Positions 34,776-47,005 are shown, counted from the stretch's first letter. The stretch: DNA of 64,000 nucleotides from Tolypeutes matacus (GCA_026826555.1 JAKSZT010005175.1:3053302-3117301), one strand, 5' to 3'. The notes: generated by a model not told the origin, from the letters alone. A program made the numbers and translations.

Positions 34776-35200
34776 TATATTAGTCCAGATTCTCTATGGA
34801 AGCAGAACTGACAGGAGATATCTGTAAATAGTATGAGATTTTGTAAAATTGTTTCATGTGACTGTGGGGATGCACAAGTCAAAATTCTGTAGGGCAGCCT
34901 GAAAGCCAAGAACTCCAATGAAAGTTTTTGATGACTTCCCCAAGAGAAACTGGCTGGCTGAAATACAGATGACTCTTATGACTCTTGAAATCATCACTTC
35001 AACTTTTAAAGCCTTTCACTAATTGAATGATATTTCTCTCATTGCTGAAAATGTCTTTCATTATATATGTAATCAGACATAGATGCAATCAAATTTCTGA
35101 TAATTTAAGTCCATGAAACACTAACAATAGACCAGTGCTTGCTTGAACAAACAACTGGGCACCATTACATGGCCAAAGTGACAAATAAACCTAACCATCA
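34776..35200 (-). mobile_element. ERVL LTR (MLT2-like), 5' LTR of the minus-strand provirus
   Basis: Plus strand runs from 'ttatattagtccagattctctatgg' to 'ctgggcaccattacatggcc' and 'acaaataaacctaaccatca', the antisense layout of MLT2-type LTRs. A second copy lies at 37,667-38,131. No convincing primer-binding site remains beside it. Confidence 0.75.
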
Positions 35201-35204
35201 AAGA

Positions 35205-35728
35205 TTCCATCAGGGCAAAGAAAGAAGTGAATTCATACTTGAGTGAAAGATAACTGGGCTGAGATTTGAACAGTGAAAATTATTAATTTGAGAGTTAAAC
35301 ATACTATTATATCATATTGACCTTTAAGAGAGAAAATCATGGGAGACTGCTAGTCTTATCTTTTGGTTTCTACTTTTAAGGAAATTCAAGCATATTTGCC
35401 TGACATCTAGTTTAGTCTATTTTGTTGTATGAATTATTGGTTAGATATTTTTAGCCATAAGTGAGTGTATTCTTGCTTATAATATTCACCTCTTCCTTTC
35501 TCACAGAAAGATTATATTTGTTAATTTCTAAGAAATTAACAAATTTCTTGTTTAGACATATATTTGAAGTAGTTTTTCCCCTTTATTTAGAAAAATCATT
35601 TAAAAGGATCATAACTGGGGAAATAAATTTTAAGATATGGCTTAAGTTAGCTTAATTTCTTTATTAGACAACCTGTCATCCACATACAGTTAAGTGCTAT
35701 GTCTCTGAAAATTTGCTTGCTTGTGTTG
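35205..35728 (+). repeat. Duplicated block, partial third copy
   Basis: Matches about 9,830-10,490 and the region of 38,740-39,202, for example the 'gaattattggttagatatttttagccataag' phrase near 35,432 against 10,073 and 38,814. It follows directly after the ERVL LTR. Confidence 0.75.
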
Positions 35729-36961
35729 TTTTTTTTTTTTTTTTTTTTTTATTATGGGTAAAAATTAAAATTCTCACAATACATACAAACATTTGTAAAA
35801 TGATATATAAATATATATGCATATATGTGTATTTGCTTACAAAAATGTTATTTATATATATATATATACATATTTTAAGAGGTGCTTAGATTACCTAAAA
35901 TATTACATGGAACCCACTGGGATTCCCATGTTGCCCACCTCCCACACCTCCCACCACATCCCACACAAACATCTCCCACAGTGTAGCCCACCAACCTCAA
36001 TGAACTTACACATCCTGGAGCCTTGCCACCAACCATAGACCACAGTTCACACTGTAGACCACACTCTCTCCCACTCAGTTCTGAGTGGTGTGTGTTGATT
36101 TAAAATGGCCTACATCCATTGCCACAACAGTACTCAGGACAACCTCCAACTCCCAAAGAAGCCCCTGTATTTCAACTGCTCATCCCCTCCCTACCCAAAA
36201 AACTGTCAAGTGGCCACTGGCTCCACCTCATTGTTATAATTTCTTGCATTGCAAGAATCACCATATGTGAGCAAGAGAATACCATCAAGTCCACTCTAGT
36301 CCATAGTTCTTCCCCCAATCCAGAGGAGACTGGGATGGTGATGTCCACTCCAACTCCAAGTGAGAGAGGGCTAATATCCCATGGATATGGTGGGTGGGAT
36401 GATCCTGCCTGCAGATGCAGGCCCTCTCCATTCCCTGGGATGGCCATTTCCCATCGTTGTCTCCTCACCAGGTGACTTGGATGAGTCCATTGAGCTGTAG
36501 GGTAGGAGTTGCAGCTCCACTTAGATTTCATGTACACCTGGCACATAGGTAGGTGGGAGGCTCCAGTCGCTGGAAGTATACCTAAGAAACTCCAGCATCA
36601 CATGTAGGTTTCAATAGAAGGGACTGGTGAACCATGTGCAGGGAGGACTTATTTGAGTCTAATTCTGTCACTCTCAGGAGCACAGATTACAAAATAGAAC
36701 CCACTGATAAGGCATCAGTCTCTGGGGCTATCCCCCATTATATAAGACCAGGGTGTCTCCGGAGCTCTCAGGAACCCCACTGAGTGGGGTGATAGGCACT
36801 TAGATGTTCTATGAGCTCCTACTGAGGTGTGCGTAAGGGTTACCTCTGGGATGACTTCCCGACTCTCTTTGAAGTCTCTTAGCCACTTGAACTCATTTGT
36901 CTTTACCGTTTCCCCCTTTTATTCAAGGTCTTTTTCCAGTTGTGTTGCCAGTTGGCACTTG
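35729..36961 (-). mobile_element. 5'-truncated L1 3'UTR, 1.2 kb
   Basis: Begins with a T run (35,729-35,750), then the young-type L1 3' terminus ('attatgggtaaaaattaaaattctcacaatacatac'), then the long 3' block shared with 12,385-13,232 and 47,703-49,490, ending in 'gccagttggcacttgg'. It separates the two ERVL units. Minus-strand open stretches (36,172-36,546) exist but are not like any protein I know. Confidence 0.8.
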
Positions 36962-37666
36962 GGAAAAGTTTTCAATTAGCAATAATCGTGCCTCGGATAA
37001 ACCTGGGATAAACCAGTTTTATCTGGCAAGGATTCAACAGAATCTAGGTTTTTAATGCCCCCATCTTTATTACTATCAACTCAAATGTTCCCATTCCAAT
37101 TTTCAGTATCTTATTCATTTTCAATGAATGCCCTAACTTTACAGCATATGCACTGCAAGGTTGGGAATTCACTTTGCATTGTAATTCAGCCACTCGGATG
37201 ATAAGACTCTGGGTCTGGTCTTCAGAAATTGCAAGTCTGTGGCTACACAAAGTAAGTTTTCTTTCAAGGAACACATAAAAATTTTCATATCCATCATCCA
37301 GCACTTAAGTTGAAAATTTGAAACTTTAAGCTCATCCATTTCTTTTAAAACTGTATCCAGAGTATTTAGTAACAACCAGCCATATCATTATACTTTTTAA
37401 CTCCGTATGTTGAGATGTTAAAAACTTTCTCACCCATAGCCTTCCCACATATACATTTGAATAGCCTTATCCAATGATGATATTTTATATATCTCTATTG
37501 CCAACCCATGCCATGGACTATCAGTTCCATGTTGATTGTTGGAAAAAAAAAATCATTACTAACTTTGAATCTAATTAAGATAGAGAACCAACTCCCAAAT
37601 CCCTAGAACAACATTAAAAATATCATCCATAAGATTCTGTTTCTCAAGAACTACTCACAGTACTAA
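36962..37666 (-). mobile_element. ERVL internal region, second copy (5' part)
   Basis: From about 37,040 it matches 34,110-34,775 base by base with moderate divergence (for instance 'ctgcaaggttgggaa' at 37,152 and 34,224). It lies directly left of the second LTR. Confidence 0.75.
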
Positions 37667-38131
37667 AATTGAGATGAGCCAGTGTACTCAAGGGGAAAAG
37701 AAACTGACCAGAAATCAATCAATCAATCTATCTATAAGTGTTATGAGATTTTCATAGGAATTGACTCAGGACTGTGTGGATGGACAAATCTAAATCCAAT
37801 AGGGCAGGCTTCAAGATGGGAACTCCAATGAATGTTAACAGTGAATTCCCTAGCAGGAGTTGGCTGGCTGAAGTAGAGATGAAAATTCTCCCTTCTGCTA
37901 CTAAATTCATCACTTCTCATATTAAAGCCTTCAACTAATTAGTTAAGACATTTCTCACGGTTGAAGGCTAACTTCACATTTGATTGTAGATATAATCAGC
38001 CTTAGGTGAAATCAATTTACGGATGATTTAAATCAGTGAAATATCCTCACAGTAACAATCAAACTAGTGTTTGCTTGGCAAAAAAACTAGACAGCATAAC
38101 CTGACCCAGTTGACCCATGAACTTAACCATT
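37667..38131 (-). mobile_element. ERVL LTR (MLT2-like), second copy
   Basis: Matches 34,776-35,200, including 'aactccaatgaa' and 'ggctggctgaa' phrases and the 'cagtttgacccatgaacttaaccatta' style end. Confidence 0.7.
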
Positions 38132-38139
38132 ACCTTCAT

Positions 38140-39202
38140 TCAGAGAAAAAATCTTCATATTCTACATGTATCATTGTATTGAATGAGTTCTCAAAGCCAG
38201 TGGATATGAAAATTCCAATATTTTTTACAAACCTTCATGTTTCTACCATTGACCATACATAAACTTTTGCTTCTTCATATGACATTTTTGGAAGGCCTTT
38301 TTACTTTTTAGCAAAGTAAAAAGATCAGTCCATTCTTTCATCCTATGTACTAACATGCTTAAAGGAAGGACTCTACAGGTCATTTAGCTTTGAATCCTGG
38401 TATCAATTTTGAGAGCTAGGTAGACTTCTGCACATTCCTTAGAGTTTATGTACCTTTGTTTCCTCATCTGTGATTATAGGTAATAATAGAACCACCGCTT
38501 AGAGTTGTTAAGAGGATAAATTACTTAATATATGTAATACAGTTATATAATGTACAACAATACAAAGCTGTATATAAATGCTAACAATTGCTAGTAACTA
38601 TTAATTATTCCATGACTAATATTCATTGAAAATATTTTCTAGGTAAACTATTCATTCTTGTTATTATTTCATGCTCTGGGCCTGTAGTCTTGTATACAAT
38701 CAGAATCAATTCTTGAATTTATACAATTTTTAGCGTCCATGTTGTGTTAAAGCTATAATAATCATATACTCACAACAGTAACCTGGCAACTAATTTTGTC
38801 TTTTATAGTGAATGAATTATTGGCCAGATATTTTTAGGCATAAGTGAGTTCATCCTTGTTCTTAATATCCATTTCTTCCTTTTCCTCAGAAAAATTGTTT
38901 TTGTTAATTTGAAAGTCATAAATCAGGGTACCAGTTTAGTTGAAACTTTATCCTCACAATTAGAAACACTTAATAGCCTTAAAAAATGATACTGAGATGC
39001 TGCAAATATTTTAATCCTTTAAGAGAAGCTTATTTAGTAATACATTTTTTTTTCTTTTTTTCTTTTTTTTTTTTTTTTTTACCGGGAGGTTCTCGGGGAT
39101 AGAACCCCGGTCCCTCCATATGGTAGATGGACGCCGAACCTCTTGAGCCACATCCGTTTCCCAGTAATACATTTTAAGTAGTGTTTCCTTTTATTCCAGA
39201 AT
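38140..39202 (+). repeat. Duplicated block, copy 2, left part (with MIR and L2 relics)
   Basis: Matches 9,140-10,330. The MIR at about 38,360-38,600 is clearer here ('tttcctcatctgtgattataggtaataatagaacc'). A SINE (39,049-39,162) sits in this copy only. The right part of the block resumes at 60,880, beyond about 21 kb of retroelements. Confidence 0.8.
39036..39175 (-). mobile_element. DAS-like SINE with 13-bp target duplication
   Basis: The body, 39,049-39,162, is flanked by AGTAATACATTTT at 39,036-39,048 and 39,163-39,175. Reading the minus strand: head GGAAACGGATGTGGCTCAAG, B-box-like GGTTCTATCCC, short tRNA-type body, long A-rich tail. It is the short, monomeric form, unlike the longer copy at 8,422. 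Confidence 0.9.
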
Positions 39203-40501
39203 CCTTGGCAGAGGAGCCTAGGATGGCTGACAGCCAGTCTTCAGGAAGAAAGCATCACCTTTACTATGCCTTGAGTTGGACATTTTCATGGCCTCAAACT
39301 GTAAGCTAATAGATTCCCATTGTTTAAAGCCAACCCATTTCATGGTGTCTGATTTAAGCATCTGAGGAAATTAAAACAGATGTTGGTACCAGAATAGTGG
39401 GGTGCTGCTATTGCAAATACCAAAAATTGGAAATGGTTTTGGATTTATTAATGGGTAGATGCTGGAAGAATTGTGAGGTGCTTGATAGAAAAGGCCTAGA
39501 TTGCTTTGAAGAGACTAGTTGTAGAAGTATGGATGCTAACGGAACTTCAAATGAGACTTTAGACAGAAATGACTGTGTCATTGCAAAGTGGAAGAAAGGT
39601 GATCCTTGTTTTCAAATGGAAAAGAACTTGATAAATTTGAGTTCTGATGTCAGATGGAAGGCAGAATTTGAAATTGACCAGCTTGGATTTTTAGCTGAGT
39701 GGGTTTCCAAGCTAAAGGTAGAAAGTGCAGCCAGGTTACTCCTTGCAGCTTATAATAAAATGTTAGAAGAAAGGAATAGGCTTAGAACTGAAGTCCTGGA
39801 CAAAAAAGAAACCAAAAATTGATACTTGGAAAGTTCTGAGCTTCCAGAAAGTGATTTCTCAAAGGATAGTGCTCCGTATGAAGATTAAGTGAACATGGAG
39901 CCAGTCAGCCCATTCAGTGCAAGTCAGGATTGGAAATGCAGTTATTCTGAAAGGATTTTTGTAAAGTTCTTTTGTCTGAAGGTTTTGACCCCATGTGCAG
40001 TATATGCAAAATTGCCAAGCATTTTGTGAGATCTCTATGAAGCAAATTTCTGCCAGCCTGGGTTAAAAGAGACAGTAAAGGAAGAGATTGAAGAAAACTC
40101 ATTTCAAAGGTAGAACCATGGAAACTAATGTCTGGACCAAATACATCTTCCCAGGCAAGAGAGAAAGCCTGCTCACATGTGTGGAAAGGGTGAGTATGCC
40201 CTAGCATTTGACAGGGCAGGCCTTCTGACCTGTTGTTCAGAAAAAAATGTTATCACTCCAGATTTCTCAGGGGCTTTGTGGAATGAGGAAAGTCTGGGTA
40301 CCAATCCCACACTTGATGAGGATGGGGACTAGAGCCTGGCTATCATCCCAGTGTTTGATGAGCCTGGAGCCTTCACCACAGGATTCAGGGAGAGCATCAC
40401 CTGCACTATGCTTTGATTCGGACATTCTCATGGCCTCAAAGTGAAAGCTAATAATTTCCAATTTATAAAAACCAATCCTTCATAGGCAATCTAGGAAACT
40501 G
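39203..40501 (+). mobile_element. Decayed MaLR element with parts of both LTRs
   Basis: 39,203-39,379 is the 3' part of an MLT1-like LTR ('aaactgtaagctaatagattcccattgtttaaagccaacccat' and a 'gaaattaaaaca' end). The internal region starts with the MaLR phrase 'gttggtaccagaatagtggggtgctgct'. A second LTR 3' part at about 40,380-40,501 repeats 'atggcctcaaa.tg.aagctaataa' and 'ctaggaaact'. Both LTRs lack their 5' parts as far as I can see. Confidence 0.7.
39397..39822 (+). pseudogene. MaLR internal (gag-like) remnant, 141-codon open stretch
   Basis: An open run in the MaLR internal region, rich in K and E, with no retroviral motif that I can identify. MaLRs are non-autonomous relatives of ERVL and most copies have only a degenerate gag-like region. 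Part of it (39,630-39,780) recurs at 8,665-8,830. I infer a remnant, not a functional gene. Confidence 0.6.
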
Positions 40502-40929
40502 CAAGCTGCTATTCAAAGGATATTTTAAAAAGTACTTTATGATTTTTCAAGGATTTTATTTTTTGGTTATATAAACTTTCATAATTGTAATTAGACTTAT
40601 TGTTTGCCTTCACACTACAGAATTATAAATATGTTTTTCTTTTGAAATTTATATTAAGATTTTCTCTGTAAAATTATTTCTTGTTATTGCTCCTAAATGT
40701 TTTTGAACATTTAAAATAACGTACAATCTTATTTCAGGGCTAAAATGTTTAGCAATATTCTGCTAATTCAAAACTATTTAATTTATTAAAATATTTATAA
40801 TCTACATTATATTTATACTTTCTAAATTTATCTTTTACAATTGTGTCTTATCATATACCAGAACCAAATAAAATCACTTTAGTTTTATTTTTAAAATACA
40901 TGTTATACAATATTTATTTATTGCTATTG
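40502..40929. other. AT-rich DNA, nothing recognised
   Basis: No gene or named repeat was supported. Confidence 0.5.
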
Positions 40930-42858
40930 CTTTGTTTTTATTTGCAATTATTATAAAAACAGTTTTATATATGCAATATTACCCATATTCATATTTCACC
41001 TGAGATTCCACTGTTATACAGTCCAATGTTGCATTTTTAAGTTTTACTTCTAGTAATATACATGACCTTAGCCTTTCCTCTTCAACCACTGTCATACCCA
41101 TATCATAGCTCTGCTAGTTACAAGCCCTATGATGTGTTTTGACCATTTCTATTAATTTCCAAAGATTTATTAAGAAATCCTTTATCAATTCTGCACAGAT
41201 TAATCCTCAGCTTTCCAACTGTTACCCTCATTCTATTTTCTGGTGACCTAAATTTTAATTATTAGCTCCATGAGCTTACACAAGATATTTAGTTCATAAA
41301 AACTCAACTATACATTATTTGTCCTTTGGGTCTGGCTTGCTTCACTCAACATAATGTCCTCCAGGTTTACCCATGGTGTCATATGTTCCATGACTTCATT
41401 TCTTCTTACAGCTGCATAATATTTTATCATGTATATAGGCCACAATTTGTTTATCCATTCATCAGTTGATGGACACCTGGATTATTTCCATCTTTTGGCT
41501 ATTGTGAATAACATCACTATAAACATCAGTGTGCAGATGTCTGTTTGTGTCCCTGCTCCCAAATCTTCTAGGTATATACCTATCAATGGTATTGCCGAGT
41601 CACGTGATGAGTCTATAATCAACTTCCTTAGGAAATGCCAAAGCCCTCCACAGGGGTTGTATCATTCTAAAACAGTGAATAAGCATTCTTATGTCTCCCT
41701 TTCCTCTCCAAACTTTTAGTTTTCTGACTTTTTAAGAGTGGCCAGTCTAATGGGTGTGAAATGATATCTCATTAAACTTTTGATTTACATTTGCCTAATT
41801 GTTAGTGATATTGAACATTTTTCCATGCATTTTTTTGGCATTTGTATTTCTTCTTTGAACTATTGACTATATAAGTATTTTGCCCTTTTTAAATGGGGGA
41901 GTTTTTTAAATTTTATTTTGAGTTGTAGTATCTCTTTATATATCATGTCTGTTATACCCTTATTGGATATATGATTTCCAAATATTTTCTCCCATTGAGT
42001 ATGTTGCCTTTTCACCCTTTTAACAAAGTCCTTTTAGGTGCAAAAGTGTTCAATTTTGAGGAGGTCCCATTTATGAATATTTTCTTTTGTTGCTTATGCT
42101 TTGAGTGTAAGGTTTAAGAAACTACCACTTCCACAAGATCTTGAAGATGTTTCCCTACATCTTTATGGCTGTTGTTTTTATATTTAGGTCTTTGAGCCAT
42201 TTGAGTTAATTATTTTTATGAGGTTTTGATAGTGGTCCTTTTTCTTTCTTTTGGATACAGCTATCCAGTTCTCCCAGCACCATTTGTTGAATAGACAGTT
42301 CTGGTTCAGCTGGGAGGACTTGAAAACCTTATCAAAATCACTTGACCATAGATGTGAAGTCTATTTATGAGTTCTTAATTTGGTTCTATTGGTACCATTT
42401 TCACTAAATAACATGCTTTAAAGTCATATTTGTTTTTCATTGTTAAGACATTTTTGGCTATTAGGGATCCTTTGCTCTTCCAAATAAATTTGATAATTGG
42501 CTTTTCCATTTCTTCAAAAAAAAGCTGTTGGTATTTTTATTGGGATTGCATTGAACCTGTAAATCACTTTAGATAGAATTGACATCATAACAATATTTAG
42601 TCTTCCAGTCCATTAACATGGGCTCTCCTTCCATTTATTTAAAGCTTCTTTGGTTTCTTCTACAATGCTTTGTAGTTTTCTGAATACAGGTCCTTTATGT
42701 CCTTGGCTAAATTTTTTCCTAAATATTTTATTTTTTAGTTGCTATTATAAATGGATTTTTTTTCTGATTTCCTCCTCAGTTTACTCATCAGTAGTGTATA
42801 GAAACATCATTGATTTTTGGATATTAATCTTGTATTCCACCACTTTGCTGAACACATC

Positions 42859-43493
42859 GGTAGCAGTTTGGTAGTGTGATATAGTTATGATATCCAAAAA
42901 TAGATATTGGATTATGCTTATAAACTGGTCTGTTCATCTCGACAGGATTAAGTTATGATTAGGTCTTTGATTGGGCCACATCAGAAGGGCATTGAGCCCT
43001 GCCCCTTGGTGTGTGGGGTCCCAAAGATAAAAGACGTGGCAAAGGACAGAGTTGGAGTTTGAGTTGGAGTTCTCAAGCTGGGTTTTAATGCTGGAGCTCG
43101 CAGAAGCAAGCACACAGAGAAGCTTGGTCATGAGGAAGGTTAGAAAAGGCCCCAGGAAAAGAGACGAGTCTTTCGCCTGACAGTTCACCGCTGGCCTTGT
43201 GGAGAGAGGCAAAGCCTAGAGAGCTTCATAGTCTACAGCTGACATTGTGGAGGAGACACAGGAGCTGAGCCAAAAGAGAAACAGAACCCCAGGAAAAGAG
43301 GAATCCAGGAAGCCTGAACTCTGGGAAACGTCGCCAGCTGTCATGCTCCAAACGTGGCAACAAACTTTGGTGAAGGAAGAAAGTTATGCTTTATGGCCTG
43401 GTAACTGTAAATTCTACCCCAAATAAATACTCTTTATAAAGACCAACAGATTTCTGGAATTTTGCATCAGCACCCCCTTGGCTGACTAATACA
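42859..43493 (+). mobile_element. MaLR-type solo LTR nested in an L1
   Basis: Starts GGTAGCAGTTTGG (first T of TG mutated) and ends CTGACTAATACA, with AATAAA at 43,422-43,427. Five bases are duplicated with one change (ACATC at 42,854, ACAAC at 43,494). The split L1 ORF2 reads on across it ('tttgctgaac' before, 'tattagttctagtagctttat' after). Confidence 0.9.
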
Positions 43494-43949
43494 ACAACTA
43501 TTAGTTCTAGTAGCTTTATTGTGGGTTTTTCAGGATTTTCTAGATATAGGATCATGTCTTCAGTGATTAGTCAAAGTTTTACCTTTTCCTTTCCTATTTG
43601 GGTACCTTTTATTTCTTTGTCTGGCATAATCAGAGACAAATATTTTAATTCTGTGCCTTTTAAATTTATTACTCATCTTGTAGTGCATTTGTCTTTCATT
43701 ATATTTACAGGCTCTTTCTATTTTACTGTCCTTTTTAAATTAACTATGCTTTCTTTGAACTACTTTTTGTCATAAACTTTATTTGTATATGTGGCTTATG
43801 CCCCACAATGTATCAAACTAGTTTTCCATTAACCATTTATTTGTAGAGCATTTACAATTTTAAAAATCTAATATTTGATATATTTCCTTTCAACTTTTCA
43901 TTTTAGTATTGTTATTTCTTTTTTTTCCCTATGTGTTCCCCTAGTGTCT

Positions 43950-44280
43950 TTTTTTTTTCATTTTATTTTCAAAGAAGCTTTAGGTTACAGAAAAGTCACA
44001 TAGAAAATATAGGGTCTCCCATATACCCTACCCTTTCCCCCTCTCACATTTTCCTCTATTAATAACATCTTACATGAGTATGGTACATTTGCTACAATTG
44101 ATGAACAAATATTGGAGCATGCCACTATGCATGTTCAATGGTTTACATTATGGTTTATGTTCTGTACCATACACTTTTATAGGTTCAAACAAATTACATA
44201 ACGGCCTGTATCCATCATTGCAATATCTTGCAGAACAATTCCAATTCCCTAAAAATGCCCCATTATTTCTTTGAATACAC
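43950..44280 (-). mobile_element. L1 3' end, truncated
   Basis: 'aagctttaggttacagaaaagtcacatagaaaat' then 'gctacaattgatgaacaaatattggagc', the 3'UTR of an L1, slightly different from the 47,703 type and closer to 49,560-49,880. Confidence 0.75.
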
Positions 44281-44599
44281 CCAAGTTTACATCTGTTATC
44301 TTAATCCCTCTGCCTGGAAAATTTTTGAGGTATAGTTCTGCTGGCTATAAATTATTTTTATGCCTGTACGTGTGTGTGTGTCTCTACTAATTTTCTGAAA
44401 AAAGTCTTCATGTGTTTTTTTTTTTTTTTTTTCATGTGTTTTTATATTTGAAAGATATTTCAGAGAGTATTGAATTCTTTGATGACAGTTATTATCTTTT
44501 AGTACATTAAAAATGTCTTCCCATTATGTTCTGGTTTGGATAATTTTTTTTAGTAAAATTTATTTTAACTTCAAAAAATAAAATAACAGACAAAAGACA

Positions 44600-44949
44600 G
44601 CTTAACAAATTATAAAGGCAAAGCATTACTCTAAAAAGTTCTGCCCAGGCACATTTATCTCATTTAACCCTAAAAAGAAATTCAATTGTTTTTCCAGTAT
44701 TCAGAAAGATACATAAATGGGCACAGTTTGATTAAGTGACATGACAAAGGTCTCATTGTTAATGAAGAAAATGAAGAAAGGAATGCTTAATCATATTCAT
44801 ATCTTATAACACCAAAACCCATATTTTAAAAAATCTTTAGCAATGATATAGTATCTTCTTTGCCTTTACTATCAAAATAGTACAATATTACTATTAACTA
44901 CAGTTGATAAATTACATTAATTGTATTTTCCTATTCTTCACAATATTCC
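44600..44949. mobile_element. MIR (minus) and an L1 3'UTR scrap
   Basis: 44,600-44,790 has MIR antisense order ('tctcatttaaccctaaaaag', 'gattaagtgacatgacaaagg'). 44,815-44,945 matches 58,080-58,160 of an L1 3'UTR ('gcaatgatatagtatcttctttg'). Confidence 0.55.
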
Positions 44950-45394
44950 TTTTTTTGACAAATCAATTTTATTGATACATATTAATAAAGCATTAATCCA
45001 TCCATAGTGTACAATCACTGGTGTTCAGTGTAATCACATCATTGTGTCTTCATCACTTCAATCAATTTTAGAGCATTTTCATTGTTCCAATAATAATAAT
45101 AAACAATCAAAAATTCTCATCACTTTTCTGTCTCTCTATGCTCCCCTGCTGTACATAGCTGCTATTCTGTTTCTCTCTCTAGTTTATTTGTGTTCACATT
45201 ATGAAAAAAGTTTTATATATGTAGTATCACCCATATTAGTATTTTACAAAAGATTTCACTATGCTATACAGTCTCATGTTATATTTTATAGTTTTCCTTC
45301 TAGTAATATCCATGACCTTTGACTTACCTTTTCAACCACTGTCATACCCATATAATAGCTCTGCTAGGAGCAAGCACTAAAGCATATCAATATT

Positions 45395-46602
45395 TTTTAA
45401 ATTTTATTTATTTTTTTAAAGATACTTAGATTATACAAATGCCACATAAAAATATAGGGGATTCCCATATGCCCTGCTCCCCACAACTCCCAATTTTCCC
45501 ACATTAACAACATCCTTCATTAGTGAAGTACCCTCATTGCAATTAATGAACACATTTGGAGCATTGTCTCTAACTGTGGATTAAAGTTTACATTGAAGTT
45601 TACTCTCCCACCCAATTCTGTAGGTGATGGCAAGCTTTCTAATGGCTGGTATCAAGTAATGGAAAAATACCCTCCTTAGTTCTGAAGTAAATGTGGCCAT
45701 CAAAAATATTGGTATGTCACACAGGACAATTCCATTACATGCAAAATTTCAAACCTGAGAGTACATAAGAATTCAGAATAGAAGATTCTCCAAACCACAC
45801 TTTCCTTTTTCAGATATTTGAAGAGACTCTCAAGATAGTAATCATGTTCAGGAAAACTTAATCACCTTAGATCATTAATACTTACAAGCAAATACATTAA
45901 AGAAATTCCAAAATGTGATAAGGTAACAAAGTAGGTTGTTCTGAATATTTTCCTCAGTACACCATCAGAATGCAGGGTTCCTCCTGTGGTGGGAAAAACT
46001 GTCTCTGGTATCTGGACAGACTGAAAACTGACCCTGCCTCTTGCTGATTAAAACGATGTGGCCTGGTGCAGGTTACTCAACTAAGAAACAGGATTAAACA
46101 CAATAGTATATATTCAACTTCAAGCATAACACCTGACATTTAGTCAGCAGTTACTGAATAATTGATGGCAATCAGTGCTCTGGAATTTTAAAGCAATATA
46201 ACCATCTGATATCTTAATTTAATGAGGAAATAAAGTATTCTCAGAAGAAAAAATCTACTCCTAAGAACCTTAAAAAGCAAAGTACAACTCTCCAGATTAA
46301 CTCCATCCAAAAAGTATATAGGCTACAATGAATCCAACCCAACTGGTCCTTAACCCAAGGAAAGGATTAAACCCCTGTCCTCCAAGCCAAAGCCCCAGCG
46401 CAGCTCCAGACACTGAGCCAAATCCGCAGCCTCCCCAGGGGCAATGTGGCCTGCAACCCAGGCATCAGCAGCAGCAACAGGGCACCCTCCTAGCCAAGAT
46501 CTTCTCCAGGTCTGGGCTCAGCATGAGGCAGTCTATGGAGACTTGGAGCCCCTCGGGTCTCAGCACCGCTGCGTCTCGGGCTGCTGCGCCTCTTCAGCCT
46601 CA
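45395..46602 (-). mobile_element. Chimeric retrocopy: GC-rich non-L1 5' part joined to an L1 3' end
   Basis: The seven bases CAATATT flank this insert (45,388-45,394 and 46,603-46,609), and L1 3'UTR lies on both sides. Its sense (minus) strand begins with a CpG-containing, first-exon-like stretch (46,602-46,330, GAGGCTGAAGAGGCGCAGC). It passes through AT-rich sequence with a MIR relic (about 46,040-46,230) and ends in a 250-base L1 3' terminus with a T-rich (sense A-rich) end at 45,395. A 98-codon open frame on the plus strand (46,328-46,624) crosses the right edge of the insert and has a CAG-run-derived QQQQQ. I do not recognise the source transcript and claim no protein. Confidence 0.5.
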
Positions 46603-46751
46603 CAATATTCATAACACCTTGTAGTAGAGCAACATTCTTGTATTTCTATTATTAAGTACAACCCTTATGTACCATCAAAATCACTATGTTATACAGTCCC
46701 TAGATTTTCCCTAGCTATCTATTAATTAACATTAATCTCTCTAGACTTACT

Positions 46752-47005
46752 CTTTTTTTTAAAATTAATTAATTAATTTATTTATTTTTATTGTGGGTAA
46801 TAATCAAAATTTTCACAATACATACCAACATTTGCAAAATGATATATAAATATATATGCTTATATGTGCATTTGCTTACAAAAATGTTATTTATGTATAT
46901 ATATAAATATATTTTAAGAGGTGCTTAGATACCCAAAATATTACACGGAACCCACTGGGATTCCCATGTTGCCCACCTCCCACACCTCCCACCACATCCC
47001 TTTTA
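46752..47005 (-). mobile_element. L1 3' end, young type, truncated
   Basis: Near-identical to 14,497-14,711 ('aaaatgatatataaatatatatgc', 'ggaacccactgggattcccatgttgcc') with a slightly longer 5' side. Target duplication not clear. Confidence 0.85.

Larger units (their letters stand above)
40930..44600 (-). mobile_element. Old L1: 3'UTR, ORF2 and part of ORF1, interrupted twice
   Basis: 40,930-41,180 is 3'UTR (as at 45,220-45,380). 41,300-42,858 and 43,494-43,950 are antisense ORF2. 44,281-44,600 resembles antisense ORF1 ('gtatagttctgctggctataaatt'). A MaLR LTR (42,859-43,493) and an L1 3' end (43,950-44,280) are nested in it. All frames are broken, and much of ORF2's N-terminal part is missing. 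Confidence 0.8.

Noticed and set aside
46328..46624. 98-codon plus-strand frame with QQQQQ and proline-rich sequence
   Set aside because: It crosses the right edge of the retro-insert into L1 sequence, so it cannot be an ancestral gene; kept only as part of the chimeric insert.
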